NCBI RefSeq assembly: GCF_041240605.1
Contig: NZ_CP162487.1
Location: 1,371,001 to 1,435,000, forward strand
Length of the DNA: 64,000 bases
Reading direction: 5' to 3'
Origin: Xanthomonas sp. DAR 80977
GTDB lineage: Bacteria; Pseudomonadota; Gammaproteobacteria; Xanthomonadales; Xanthomonadaceae
The notes beneath the pieces are model-generated. The model saw nothing but the letters and a program-made list of their open reading frames with translations, made no database searches and had not been told where the DNA came from. The position numbers were made by a program, and so were the translations under genes. This document shows positions 35,251-43,783 of the stretch, piece after piece (the stretch's first letter is position 1; every line of letters begins with the position of its first letter).

Positions 35251-36000
35251 TCAGACCTGAGCGAACCCGCCGTCCACGAACACTTCGCTACCGGTCATGA
35301 AGCTGCTCTCGTCCGACGCCAGGAACAGCGCGGTCGCCGCGACTTCTTCCGCCCGGCCGATGCGGCCCAACGGCAGCTGCGCGGTCATGCCCTCGATGAT
35401 CGCCTCCTGCTGGCCGGTGCCGGACAGCGCCAGGTCCAGGCCCGGCGTCGAGATCGGCCCCGGCGACAGCACGTTGACGCGAATGCCGGTGCCTTTCAGG
35501 TCCAACGCCCAGCTCCTGGCGAAATTGCGCAGCGCAGCCTTGGTGGCGCTGTACACGCTGAATGCCGGTGTGCCCATGCTGCCGGTGGTGGAGCCGGTGA
35601 GGATCACCGAAGCGCCGGCGCGCATCAGCGGCAACGCCTTTTGCACGGTGAACAGCGTGCCCTTGACGTTGACGCCGAAGGTGCGATCGAAGGACTCTTC
35701 GGTGATCGCGCCGAGCGGCTGGAACTCGCCCAGGCCCGCATTGGCGAACAGCACGTCGATCCGGCCCTTGGCGGCTTCGACCTGGGCGAAGACGCGGTCC
35801 AGATCGTCCAGCTTCGCAATGTCGCCCTGAATGGCGATGGCGTCGGCACCGATCAGGCGCAGCGCCTTGTCCAGTTCCTCCTGCCGGCGCCCGACGATGA
35901 CGACCTGCGCGCCTTCGGCCGCGAAGCGAATCGCGCTCGCCAGGCCGATCCCGCTGTTGCCGCCGGTAACCACTGCAATCTTGCCGTTGAGCCTGCCCAT
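35251..36000 (-). CDS. Short-chain dehydrogenase/reductase
   Basis: A 249-residue classical SDR. The cofactor motif TGGNSGIG is at 12-19, NAG at 87-89, the active-site Ser near 137, YSATK with Tyr150 and Lys154, and the PG motif in [10 protein letters not shown]. Arg38-Arg39 after the second strand (VGRRQEE) favours NADP(H). The substrate is unknown. It is divergent from an HxlR regulator with a 98-base gap, the standard arrangement in which an HxlR protein represses a neighbouring redox gene in response to electrophiles or quinones. Confidence 0.92.
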   Translation of the reverse strand: MGRLNGKIAVVTGGNSGIGLASAIRFAAEGAQVVIVGRRQEELDKALRLIGADAIAIQGDIAKLDDLDRVFAQVEAAKGRIDVLFANAGLGEFQPLGAITEESFDRTFGVNVKGTLFTVQKALPLMRAGASVILTGSTTGSMGTPAFSVYSATKAALRNFARSWALDLKGTGIRVNVLSPGPISTPGLDLALSGTGQQEAIIEGMTAQLPLGRIGRAEEVAATALFLASDESSFMTGSEVFVDGGFAQV

Positions 36001-36042
36001 GACGCACTCCAGAGAATGGTGAGGCGCAACTGTAGATCCGGG

Positions 36043-36058
36043 CTATTATTTTGAATAG
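36043..36058. promoter_or_regulatory. Candidate HxlR operator in the SDR-HxlR divergent region
   Basis: CTATT-ATTTTG-AATAG is an interrupted palindrome with 5-base arms in an AT-rich patch 42-57 bases from the SDR start and 40-55 bases from the regulator start. The position between two divergent starts fits an autoregulated HxlR operator. Matching to a characterised HxlR site was not possible. Confidence 0.45.
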
Positions 36059-36098
36059 TATGCACCATTAGGTAAGTGCCTTCGGAGCGATCGACATC

Positions 36099-36473
36099 AT
36101 GGCCAACACCACCCGTTTCAGCTGCGGGCTCGAGGCCGCCCTGGCCATGCTTGGCGGCAAATGGAAACCCCTGGTCCTGTACAACCTGGCCAAGGATGTC
36201 CACCGCTACGGCGAGTTGCGGCGCGCGATCGGCGGGGTGACCGACAAGGTGCTGATCCAGCAACTCAAGGAGCTGGAGCGCGACGAAATCGTGGCGCGCA
36301 TCGACTTCCAGGAAATACCGCCCAAGGTCGAGTATTCGCTGACGCCGTTCGGGCAATCCCTGGCGACTGCGCTGGGAGGGCTGTGCATGTGGGGCACGGA
36401 ACACATGCAGACGGTCGAACGCATCAGCGAACGCCGCGCGTCCGCCCTCCGCAAATCCGAGTCCGCTGCCTGA
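36099..36473 (+). CDS. HxlR-family transcriptional regulator
   Basis: A 124-residue winged-helix protein with the family signature CGLEAALAMLGGKWKPLVLYNLAK, RYGELRRAIGGVTDKVLIQQLKELERD and the wing VEYSLTPFGQSL. A cysteine at residue 9, just before the first helix, sits where redox-sensing members (YodB, QorR) have their sensor cysteine, so thiol-based control is plausible. It probably controls the divergent SDR gene and itself through the palindrome between them. Confidence 0.92.
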   Translation: MANTTRFSCGLEAALAMLGGKWKPLVLYNLAKDVHRYGELRRAIGGVTDKVLIQQLKELERDEIVARIDFQEIPPKVEYSLTPFGQSLATALGGLCMWGTEHMQTVERISERRASALRKSESAA

Positions 36474-36610
36474 TCTCCAGTGCGGCGACCGGCATCGGCG
36501 CTGGAGGGTCTTGAGGTCCGCGCCTGGCCGTGCGGGCCGGTGGTGCAGGGCGGCAGCGTCGGCGCCGACTGCGGCGCCGGTGCGCGGCAGGCGCCTCGCT
36601 CTCGGCGCGG

Positions 36611-37411
36611 CTACCGGAAGAACTGGCTTGGCGGCTGACCGAACTGGCGCTTGAACATCGCGGTGAACGCGCTGGGGCTGTCGTAGCCGAGCTCGATCGC
36701 CACGTCGATGATGCGGTCGCCGGCGGCGAGGCGTTCCAGCCCGCGCAGCAGGCGCAGCTGCTGCCGCCATTGGCCGAAGCTCATCTGCAGCTCGCGCCGG
36801 CACAGGCGCTGGATGGTCTTGACGTCCACGCCCAGCCGCGCCGCCCAGGCGTGCAGGGTGGTGGCGTCGGCCGGGTCGGCATCGAGCGCGGCGGCGATGC
36901 GCAGCAGGCGCGGATCCTGCGCTTGCGGCAGGTGCAGCGGCAGCGCCGGCAGCGCGTGCAGCTCGTCCAGGATCAGCCGCATCAGGCGCCCGTCGCGCGA
37001 GTCGGCAGGGTAGTCCCAGGGCACGCTGGCGGCGCTGCGGATCAGCGCTTCCAGCAGCGGCTCCACCGCCATCACCGACGGCTGCGCCGGCATGCCGGCG
37101 ATCGCGCCGGGGCGGATGTACAGGCTGCGCATGCCCAGCGTGCCGACGCAGCGCACGCTGTGCACGGTGCCGGCCGGCATCCACAGCGCGCGCGTGCTCG
37201 GCACCACCCAGTGGCCCTGGCCGGAACGCACCACCATCAGCCCGTACAGCGCGTAGACCAACTGGTGGCGCGCGTGCCGGTGCGGGGCGATGGCGGTCTC
37301 GCTGGGATAGTCGGTGGCCTTGCACACCACGTCGGCGGGGGCGTCGTCCACGCTCCACGCGTGCGGCGCCGTGGCGCTGGCACTGTCCTTTTCTCGACGA
37401 GTGGTGGGCAT
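36611..37411 (-). CDS. AraC-family transcriptional regulator
   Basis: A 266-residue protein. An N-terminal cupin (APHRHARHQLVYALYGLMVV, WVVPSTRALWMPAGTVHSV) is followed by two helix-turn-helix motifs in the last 100 residues: LHAWAARLGVDVKTIQRLCRREL and IIDVAIELGYDSPSAFTAMFKRQFGQPPSQFFR. It is divergent from the MFS gene with a 65-base gap, so it is a likely activator or repressor of that transporter. Confidence 0.92.
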   Translation of the reverse strand: MPTTRREKDSASATAPHAWSVDDAPADVVCKATDYPSETAIAPHRHARHQLVYALYGLMVVRSGQGHWVVPSTRALWMPAGTVHSVRCVGTLGMRSLYIRPGAIAGMPAQPSVMAVEPLLEALIRSAASVPWDYPADSRDGRLMRLILDELHALPALPLHLPQAQDPRLLRIAAALDADPADATTLHAWAARLGVDVKTIQRLCRRELQMSFGQWRQQLRLLRGLERLAAGDRIIDVAIELGYDSPSAFTAMFKRQFGQPPSQFFR

Positions 37412-37476
37412 GTTGCGCAGGAAGACCGAAGCGGCTCAGCCTACCATGCGCGCCGTCGCCCATTGCCCGGTCCGTC

Positions 37477-38700
37477 ATGTCCAGCCTGCGTCCCGCCGCC
37501 GCCGCCGTTCCCGCCGCCGCCGCACCCCGCCCGGTGGTGGCCGGCGTGCTCGCCGCGATCACCTCCTCGCACCTGATCAACGACATGATGCAGTCGCTGA
37601 TCCTGGCCCTGTACCCGGTGCTGAAGGGCCAGTTCCAGCTCAGCTTCGCCCAGGTCGGGCTGATCACGCTGACCTACCAGCTCACCGCGTCGCTGTTCCA
37701 GCCGCTGATCGGGCTGCGCACCGACCGGCGGCCGGCGCCGTACTCGCTGCCGCTGGGCATGAGCTCCACCCTGTGCGGCCTGCTGTTGCTGGCGTATGCG
37801 CCGAGCTTCGCGATGGTGCTGCTGGCCGCGGCGCTGGTCGGGATCGGCTCGGCGATCTTCCATCCGGAATCCTCGCGCATCGCGCGGCTGGCCTCGGGCG
37901 GGCGGCATGGGCTGGCGCAATCGGTGTTCCAGGTCGGCGGCAATACCGGCACCGCGCTGGGGCCGCTGATCGCCGCGGCGGTGATCGTGCCCAATGGCCG
38001 CCACGCCGTGGCCTGGTTCGGCGCCGCGGCGCTGCTCGGCATCGCCCTGCTGTCCTACGTCGGCCGCTGGTACGCGCTGCACCTGCAGGCGGTGCGCGCC
38101 GCGCCGCGGCCCGCCGCGGTGGCGCCGGCGCTGCCGCGCAGGACCGTGGCGCGGATCGTGGCGATCCTGCTGCTGCTGATCTTCTCCAAGTATTTCTACA
38201 TCGCCGGGCTGAGCAGCTACTACACGTTCTATCTGATCCAGCGCTTCGGCGTGTCGGTGCAGAGCGCGCAGCTGCATCTGTTCGCGTTCCTGCTGGCCTC
38301 GGCGCTGGGCACGCTGATCGGCGGCCCGGTCGGCGACCGGATCGGGCGCAAGCCGGTGATCTGGGTGTCGATCCTGGGCGTGGCGCCGTTCGCGCTGGCG
38401 CTGCCGTATGTCGGCCTGCACGCGGCGACCGCGCTGACCGTGCTGATCGGCTTCGTGCTGTCCTCGGCGTTCTCGGCGATCCTGGTGTACGCGCAGGAAA
38501 TGATGCCCGGCCGCATCGGCACCATCTCCGGGCTGTTCTTCGGCTTCGCCTTCGGCATGGGCGGGCTGGGCGCGGCCGTGCTCGGCCTGCTCGCCGACCG
38601 CGAGGGCATCGTGTTCGTGTACCAGGCGATGTCCTACCTGCCGCTGCTGGGCATCGTGGCGGCGCTGCTGCCGAGCCGGCGTCCGGCGCCGGCGCATTGA
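37477..38700 (+). CDS. fsr: MFS efflux transporter, fosmidomycin-resistance (Fsr) type
   Basis: A 407-residue, 12-segment transporter. The N-terminal SSHLINDMMQSLILALYPVLKGQFQLSFAQVGLITLTYQLTASLFQPLIG and IGSAIFHPESSRIARLASGGRHGLAQSVFQVGGNTGTALGP are highly characteristic of Fsr proteins, which export fosmidomycin and related compounds. A second motif-A copy GGPVGDRIGRKPV opens the C-terminal half. The divergent AraC regulator probably controls it. The natural substrate is unknown. Confidence 0.9.
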   Translation: MSSLRPAAAAVPAAAAPRPVVAGVLAAITSSHLINDMMQSLILALYPVLKGQFQLSFAQVGLITLTYQLTASLFQPLIGLRTDRRPAPYSLPLGMSSTLCGLLLLAYAPSFAMVLLAAALVGIGSAIFHPESSRIARLASGGRHGLAQSVFQVGGNTGTALGPLIAAAVIVPNGRHAVAWFGAAALLGIALLSYVGRWYALHLQAVRAAPRPAAVAPALPRRTVARIVAILLLLIFSKYFYIAGLSSYYTFYLIQRFGVSVQSAQLHLFAFLLASALGTLIGGPVGDRIGRKPVIWVSILGVAPFALALPYVGLHAATALTVLIGFVLSSAFSAILVYAQEMMPGRIGTISGLFFGFAFGMGGLGAAVLGLLADREGIVFVYQAMSYLPLLGIVAALLPSRRPAPAH

Positions 38701-38795
38701 GCGCGGTGCGTCCTTTCGGGGCATAGCAGCGCAAGATCGGGACCGCGCGCGCGCGGTGGGCGCGGCACACTGCGCCGACCTTGCGGAGAGCGGCG

Positions 38796-39680
38796 ATGAG
38801 TCCAGCACCTGTGTCTTCCCGGCAGCGCGGCATCGAACGTGCGCTCGCGCACCTGCAGCAGCGGCTGCAGGCGCGCGCGGCCTTGCCCGACCTGGCCGAG
38901 CTGGCCGCGGTGGCGCACCAGTCGCCGTTCCATTTCCACCGCGTGTACCGGGCCATGACCGGCGAGACCGTGGGCCGCACCGTGACCCGGCTGCGCCTGC
39001 TGTACGCCTTGCAGCTGCTCGCCGGCAGCGCATCGATCACCGAGATCGCGCTGGCCGTGGGCTACGAGACGCCGCAGGCGCTGGCCCGCAGTTTCCGCCA
39101 TGCGCTCGGCGCCAGCCCCAGCCAGTTGCGCGCCGATCCGGCGGCGCTGGCCGCGCGCTCGCAGGCGCTGGCGCAGCCGCCGCGGCAGGCCGCGGACGCG
39201 CCGCCGGCGCCGTTGCAGGTGGCGGTGCAGACCCTGGCGCCGTTCGAGGTGGTGGTGCTGCGCCGGCGCGGCGCCTTCGACGCGCTGGATGCCGGCTTCG
39301 GCCGCCTGTTCGCCTGGGCGCAGCGCGCCGGCGTGGCCGAGCGGTTGCAGGCCCTGGTCGGCATTCCGCTCAGCGACCACCGCGACGTGCCCGCGCGCGA
39401 GCATGTATTCGAGTGCGCGATGGGTTTCGATGCGGTGGTGACGCCGCCGCCGCCGTTCGCGCTGCGCACGCTGGGCGGCGGCGCCTACGCGGTGCTGCGC
39501 CAGGTCGGCAGCTATGCGCAGCTGGAGGACGCGCTGGACCGGGTGCTGGGCGAGTGGCTGCCGGGCAGCGGCTACGCGCTGCGCGATGCGCCGCTGCATT
39601 ACCTGTACCTGGACGATCCGGACACGGTGGCCGACGCCGAACTGCGCGCCGACGTCTGCGTGCCGGTGCAGCGCGCCTAG
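38796..39680 (+). CDS. AraC-family regulator with C-terminal GyrI-like effector domain
   Basis: A 294-residue protein in the Rob/SoxS-GyrI layout. The DNA-binding domain is N-terminal (about 10-115; LAELAAVAHQSPFHFHRVYRAMTGETVGRTV and ITEIALAVGYETPQALARSFRHALGASPSQLR). A small-molecule-binding GyrI-like domain covers about 135-294 (FEVVVLRRRGAFDALDAGFGRLFAWA, ECAMGFDAVV, GGAYAVLRQVGSYAQLEDALDRVLGEWLP). GGAGAG precedes ATG 38796. Its stop overlaps the stop of the convergent siderophore decarboxylase gene by four bases. Such regulators usually answer to drugs; a link to the siderophore genes is not shown. Confidence 0.9.
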   Translation: MSPAPVSSRQRGIERALAHLQQRLQARAALPDLAELAAVAHQSPFHFHRVYRAMTGETVGRTVTRLRLLYALQLLAGSASITEIALAVGYETPQALARSFRHALGASPSQLRADPAALAARSQALAQPPRQAADAPPAPLQVAVQTLAPFEVVVLRRRGAFDALDAGFGRLFAWAQRAGVAERLQALVGIPLSDHRDVPAREHVFECAMGFDAVVTPPPPFALRTLGGGAYAVLRQVGSYAQLEDALDRVLGEWLPGSGYALRDAPLHYLYLDDPDTVADAELRADVCVPVQRA

Positions 39681-40873
39681 TTGGTGTCCTCCACGAACAG
39701 CATCTGCGGTGGCGGGTGCATCAGGAACCGCTGGTGCGAGATGTTCCAGGCATAGGCGCCGGCGAGCGGGAACGCCAGGCAGTCGCCCGGCGCCAGCGCC
39801 GCCACCGGCTGCGCCCGCGCCAGCACGTCCTTGGGCGTGCACAGCTGGCCGACCAGGGTGACGCGCGCATCGCGCAGCAGCGGCGGCTGCGTGCCGCGCA
39901 GCACCAGGAACGGATGGTCGTGGCCTTGCGCGGCCGGGGTGCGGAAGTGGTGGGTGCCGCCGCGGCCGATGGCGAACCATTCGCCATGGCTGCGCTTGAT
40001 GTCGAGCACCTCCATCAGGTACCAGCCGCAGTTCGCGCTGACGTAGCGGCCCGGCTCCAGGCGCAGGCGCAGGCCGTCGCCATGCGCGCGCAGCAGCGCC
40101 GGCAGGCCGGCGCAGAACGTCGCCCAGTCGAACGAGGCGGCCGCATCGGCGTAGTTCACGCCGAAGCCGCCGCCGGCGTTCACCGTCAGCGGCCCCAGCG
40201 CATGGGCCTGGCGCCAGCCCTGGACGGCCTGCAGGTAGCCGCCGAGCAGATGCAGCTGCGCCTGCGCGTCGCACTGGTGCGACAGCAGATGGAAGTGGAA
40301 GCCGGCCAGCTGCAGCGCCGGGGCCTCGCGCAGCGACTGCAGGGCCGCGTCCAGGTCGAGCGCGTCCAGCCCGAACGGCGACGGCCGCCCGCCCATCATC
40401 AGGCGCGTGTCCTGCATGCCCGGCACGGCGATGTTCATGCGCAGGAACAGCGGCACGCGGCGCCCGCCGAGCGCGGCGATGCGCGCCAGCCGCTGCAGTT
40501 CGCCCAGGCTCTCCACGTGCAGCGTGCACTCGGCGATCGAGACGGCCAGCTGCAGTTCGCTGTCGAGCTTGCCGGGGCCGCCGAACAGCAGCGGCCGTCC
40601 CGGCTGGTGTTCGCGCAGCCACTGCAGCTCGCCGCCGGACGCCGCCTCGAAGCCGTCCACCCACGGCGCCAGCGTGCGCAACAGCGGCGGCTCGGCATTG
40701 GCCTTGGCCGCGTAGTAGAGCTCGCAGTCCGCGGGCAGCTGCGCGCGCATCGCCGCGGCATGGCGGCGCAGCGCCGCCAGGTCGTAGACGTAGGCGCACA
40801 CCGGCGCGTCGCCGCGTTCGCGCAATTGCGCCAGCGCCGCCGCCAGCGGCGCCGGATCGATGTGCAGGCTCAT
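39677..40873 (-). CDS. PLP-dependent decarboxylase of siderophore synthesis (PvsE/SbnH-like)
   Basis: A 398-residue fold-type III decarboxylase (diaminopimelate/ornithine decarboxylase family). The PLP lysine is Lys57 in YYAAKANAEP. The family's GFEAASGGEL, FHFHLLSHQCDAQ, VNAGGGFGVNYAD and LEPGRYVSANCGWYLMEV follow, then the C-terminal QLCTPKDVLA and GAYAWNISHQRFLMHP. In vibrioferrin and staphyloferrin B pathways the homologues PvsE and SbnH decarboxylate a serine- or diaminopropionate-citryl intermediate to give the ethanolamine or diamine unit. It is the last gene of the operon, with a 4-base ATGA overlap with the upstream IucA/IucC gene. Confidence 0.9.
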   Translation of the reverse strand: MSLHIDPAPLAAALAQLRERGDAPVCAYVYDLAALRRHAAAMRAQLPADCELYYAAKANAEPPLLRTLAPWVDGFEAASGGELQWLREHQPGRPLLFGGPGKLDSELQLAVSIAECTLHVESLGELQRLARIAALGGRRVPLFLRMNIAVPGMQDTRLMMGGRPSPFGLDALDLDAALQSLREAPALQLAGFHFHLLSHQCDAQAQLHLLGGYLQAVQGWRQAHALGPLTVNAGGGFGVNYADAAASFDWATFCAGLPALLRAHGDGLRLRLEPGRYVSANCGWYLMEVLDIKRSHGEWFAIGRGGTHHFRTPAAQGHDHPFLVLRGTQPPLLRDARVTLVGQLCTPKDVLARAQPVAALAPGDCLAFPLAGAYAWNISHQRFLMHPPPQMLFVEDTN

Positions 40874-42633
40874 GCCGCGGCCTGCCGCTGCGCCGGCGGC
40901 GCGATCGGGTTGGGCAGCAGGGTGTAGTCGGCATGGCGGTCGGCGCGCTGCAGCAGGCGCAGGCGCAGGTTGTTCTTGGCCGGCAGCGGCGCGCCGTCGA
41001 GCAGCGCCTGCAGCGCCGGCTGCGCGCCGTGGCGCCGCTGCCAGGCCTGGGCGATCTCGCCGACGATCCGCCACAGTTGCCGTTCGCGGCGGTCGTGGCC
41101 GTCGGCCAAGTGGAAGATCGCCTCGGCCAGGTTGTTGACCAGGGCGCAGTAGGCGATCCGGTTCCAGCCCTGTTCGGCGCTGTAGTACAGCGACTGCCGC
41201 GCGGTCTCCGACATGCCGTGCAGGCGCGCGGCCGGCCAGCGTGCCGGCAGCAGCTTGGTGCCTTCCAGGTCGCGGATCCAGACCCGCGCCGGCAGGCCGT
41301 CCACGCAGCCGATCACGGTGTTCTGCAGGTGCGGCTCGAGCACGATGCCGTAGTCGAACCAGGCGCTCCACACGCCGTCCAGCAGCAGCCGCGCGTAGGC
41401 ATGGAACCAGGACGCGGTGGCCGCATCCAGGCTGCCGTAGCGGCCCGCCAGCGCCCGCAGCGGCGCCGCGCAGGCGGCATCGCCGCGCGCATCGAGGGTG
41501 AACAGCGCGCCGGCCACCTGCGGCTGGAAGCGTAGCCGTTGCGGTGCCGGGATCGCCTGCCGGTAGAGCATGCCGAAGCTTTCGCCGAGTTCGCGGCAGG
41601 CCTGCGCGTCGCCGCCCAGCGCGGAGAAATCCAGATCGGTGGCGGCCGGCTCCAGCAACACCTGGAAGCCCGGCACGCGCTGCGCCAGTTCGCGCCAGGC
41701 CGGCGCCAGCAGGCGGGTCAGCGCGACCGCGCTTTCCAGTTCGTACCAGGCGTTCTTGCGCACGCAGTTGGTCAGGCGCACATGCACCGACAGCTTGAGG
41801 AAATAGTCCAGCTCGGCGTGGTGGAGCGTGCGCACCGAGGAGGTCGGGCGCAGCGCCAGGCCGCGTTCGCCCAGCGGTTCGATCCAGCCGTGCGCCTGCG
41901 CCTGGCGCAACAGCGGATGCGCCAGCACGCGCTCGGCTTCCCACGGGTGGCACGGATACAGGTCCGGCCCGGCGCCGGCCTGCGCCAGCGTGGCGCGCAC
42001 GTCCAGGCCCTGTGCGCGGTACAGGCGCGGGTCGATGCGGAACCAGAACAGCGGAAACTGGCTGCGCGCTTCCGGCGCGCAGGCCAGCACCTGCGCCAGC
42101 GGCACGCCTTCGCGGCTCTTCGGCGTCGGGTGCAGCGCGTGCCCCCACAGCATCGATTGTTCGGCATCGATCATCGCCTCGCCGCTGGGCGCGGCGGCCT
42201 CGGCGCAGCGCAGCAGCTGTGCGGTCACCGCGATGCTGTTGTCGCTCTGCGCCAGCAACTCGGCATTGAACGCCTCGCCGTCGGCCAGTTCCTGCAACAG
42301 CAGGCGCACCAGCGCGGCCGCGTCCAGGCAGTGCCACGGCTGTCCGTTGGCCTTGAGGTAGGGTGCCGAGTCGAAACGGCAGCGGCCCAGCGTGTCGGCC
42401 TGGGCCAGGCGGATGCACAGCATGGCGCCCGAGGGCAGGCGCAGGCGCAGCCAGCGCTCGCCGGCCGTGGCGATGCCGGGACGGTCCAGGCCGCGGTAGT
42501 CGAACTCGGCCTGGCCGCGGCCGATCGCCACTTCGCGCAGGTAACAGTTGAGCCAGCAGGTGATCGCCTGCGCCTGCGCCAGGCTGTCGTACCACGGGTC
42601 GTGCAGCGGTTCATGCATCGCGAGCTGGGACAT
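40870..42633 (-). CDS. IucA/IucC-family NIS siderophore synthetase (PvsD-like)
   Basis: A 587-residue nucleotide-activating ligase. Family landmarks run in order: GHALHPTPKSREGV (ATP-binding HP-x-P-K-x-R), LYPCHPWEAERVL, the loop LRPTSSVRTLHHAELDYFLKLSVHVRLTNCVRK, GIVLEPHLQNTVIG, and WIRDLEG. It condenses a citrate or 2-oxoglutarate-derived carboxylate with an amine or alcohol during siderophore assembly. It starts 23 bases inside the exporter gene and overlaps the decarboxylase gene by four. It is one of two paralogous synthetases here, as in pvsB/pvsD; gene order makes it the PvsD equivalent. Confidence 0.92.
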   Translation of the reverse strand: MSQLAMHEPLHDPWYDSLAQAQAITCWLNCYLREVAIGRGQAEFDYRGLDRPGIATAGERWLRLRLPSGAMLCIRLAQADTLGRCRFDSAPYLKANGQPWHCLDAAALVRLLLQELADGEAFNAELLAQSDNSIAVTAQLLRCAEAAAPSGEAMIDAEQSMLWGHALHPTPKSREGVPLAQVLACAPEARSQFPLFWFRIDPRLYRAQGLDVRATLAQAGAGPDLYPCHPWEAERVLAHPLLRQAQAHGWIEPLGERGLALRPTSSVRTLHHAELDYFLKLSVHVRLTNCVRKNAWYELESAVALTRLLAPAWRELAQRVPGFQVLLEPAATDLDFSALGGDAQACRELGESFGMLYRQAIPAPQRLRFQPQVAGALFTLDARGDAACAAPLRALAGRYGSLDAATASWFHAYARLLLDGVWSAWFDYGIVLEPHLQNTVIGCVDGLPARVWIRDLEGTKLLPARWPAARLHGMSETARQSLYYSAEQGWNRIAYCALVNNLAEAIFHLADGHDRRERQLWRIVGEIAQAWQRRHGAQPALQALLDGAPLPAKNNLRLRLLQRADRHADYTLLPNPIAPPAQRQAAA

Positions 42634-43783
42634 GCGCGGTTCTCCGGACGGAAGTGAGCGAGAGGGCCGGCGCCAGCGCCAGCAGGGCCGCGGCGGTCGC
42701 GGCGAGGAACGGCACGGCCAGGCCGTGGCCTTGCACCAGGGCGCCGGCGAGCGCGCCGCCGGCCACGCCAGCGTATTTGCCGAACGCGTCGAAGCGGCCG
42801 AACAGCTGCCCGGCGGCGTGCGTGCCGGCCACGCCGGCGAGGCTGCGGTTGAGCCCGCGCAGCGCCATCCACATGCCCACGCCGAACAGCAGGCGCGCGC
42901 CGATCAGCCAGCCCGGCGCGTGCAGCGTGGCCTGCAGCAGGCAGGCCAGCGCGAACAGCGCCAGCCCGGCCGGCAGCGGCGAGGCGCGCTGCTCGCTGCC
43001 GCGCCAGCACGGCAGCAGCACCAGGTAGACCAGGTGCGGCAGGCTGTACAGCAGGCCCGCGGCGGCGGCGCTGCCGATGCCCTGCGCCTGCGCGTACGGC
43101 AGGAAATACGGGAAGGTCACCACCATCGCGAAGCAGAACAGGAACTGCGTGCTCCACAGCGCCCAGCGCTGCCGGCGCCGGCTGGCGTCGTCGTGCGCGT
43201 CGGCATGCGCCGCCGCGGCGGCATGGCGTGGCCGCGGCGGGTCGGCCGGCAGCCGCCAACTCAGCGCGAAGGCGAGCAGCGGCAGCAGCGCCAGGTAGCG
43301 GTACAGCGATTGCGCCGGACCCAAGGTGCTGGCCAGGCCGAGCAGCGCCGGCGCGGTGACCATCGCCAGCCGCGCCGAGAACTGGGTCCAGTCCAGCGCG
43401 CGCGCCAGCGGCCCGGTGCGCGCCTGCGTGGTCAGATAGGCGTTGGTCGCCGCCAGCGAGCCGCCGCAGGCGCCCTGCACGACCAGTCCGGCCACCAGCC
43501 AGCCCAGGTCCGGGGCGAAGCCGGCCATCGCGAAGCCCAGCGCCAGGCCGAGCTGCGCGCGCAGCAGCGAGCGCTTGCGCCCGTAGCGGTCGGCCAGCCG
43601 GCCCCAGGCGCTGGCGGTGAGCGCGGTGCACAGCGTCGGCAGCACGTACAGCACGCCGCTCCAGCCGATCGCCGCGCCCGGCGCCAGCTGCTCCAGCACG
43701 CGCGGCAGGAACAGCGGCATGCCCAGCGCGGTGAACGCGGCCAGGTAGTGCGCGGCCAGCACCGGGCCGAGGATCCGCCTCAT
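42611..43783 (-). CDS. MFS siderophore exporter (PvsC-like)
   Basis: A 390-residue, 12-segment MFS protein. Motif A is GRLADRYGRKRSLLRAQLGLALGFAMAG; a charged central loop (about 185-210, His/Arg-rich) separates the halves. GVLYVLPTLCTALTASAWG and VVQGACGGSLAATNAYL are standard drug/siderophore exporter segments. It lies between the two synthetase genes with ATGA overlap upstream and a 23-base overlap downstream, exactly where pvsC lies in vibrioferrin operons. It is expected to move the finished siderophore out of the cytoplasm. Confidence 0.9.
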   Translation of the reverse strand: MRRILGPVLAAHYLAAFTALGMPLFLPRVLEQLAPGAAIGWSGVLYVLPTLCTALTASAWGRLADRYGRKRSLLRAQLGLALGFAMAGFAPDLGWLVAGLVVQGACGGSLAATNAYLTTQARTGPLARALDWTQFSARLAMVTAPALLGLASTLGPAQSLYRYLALLPLLAFALSWRLPADPPRPRHAAAAAHADAHDDASRRRQRWALWSTQFLFCFAMVVTFPYFLPYAQAQGIGSAAAAGLLYSLPHLVYLVLLPCWRGSEQRASPLPAGLALFALACLLQATLHAPGWLIGARLLFGVGMWMALRGLNRSLAGVAGTHAAGQLFGRFDAFGKYAGVAGGALAGALVQGHGLAVPFLAATAAALLALAPALSLTSVRRTAHVPARDA

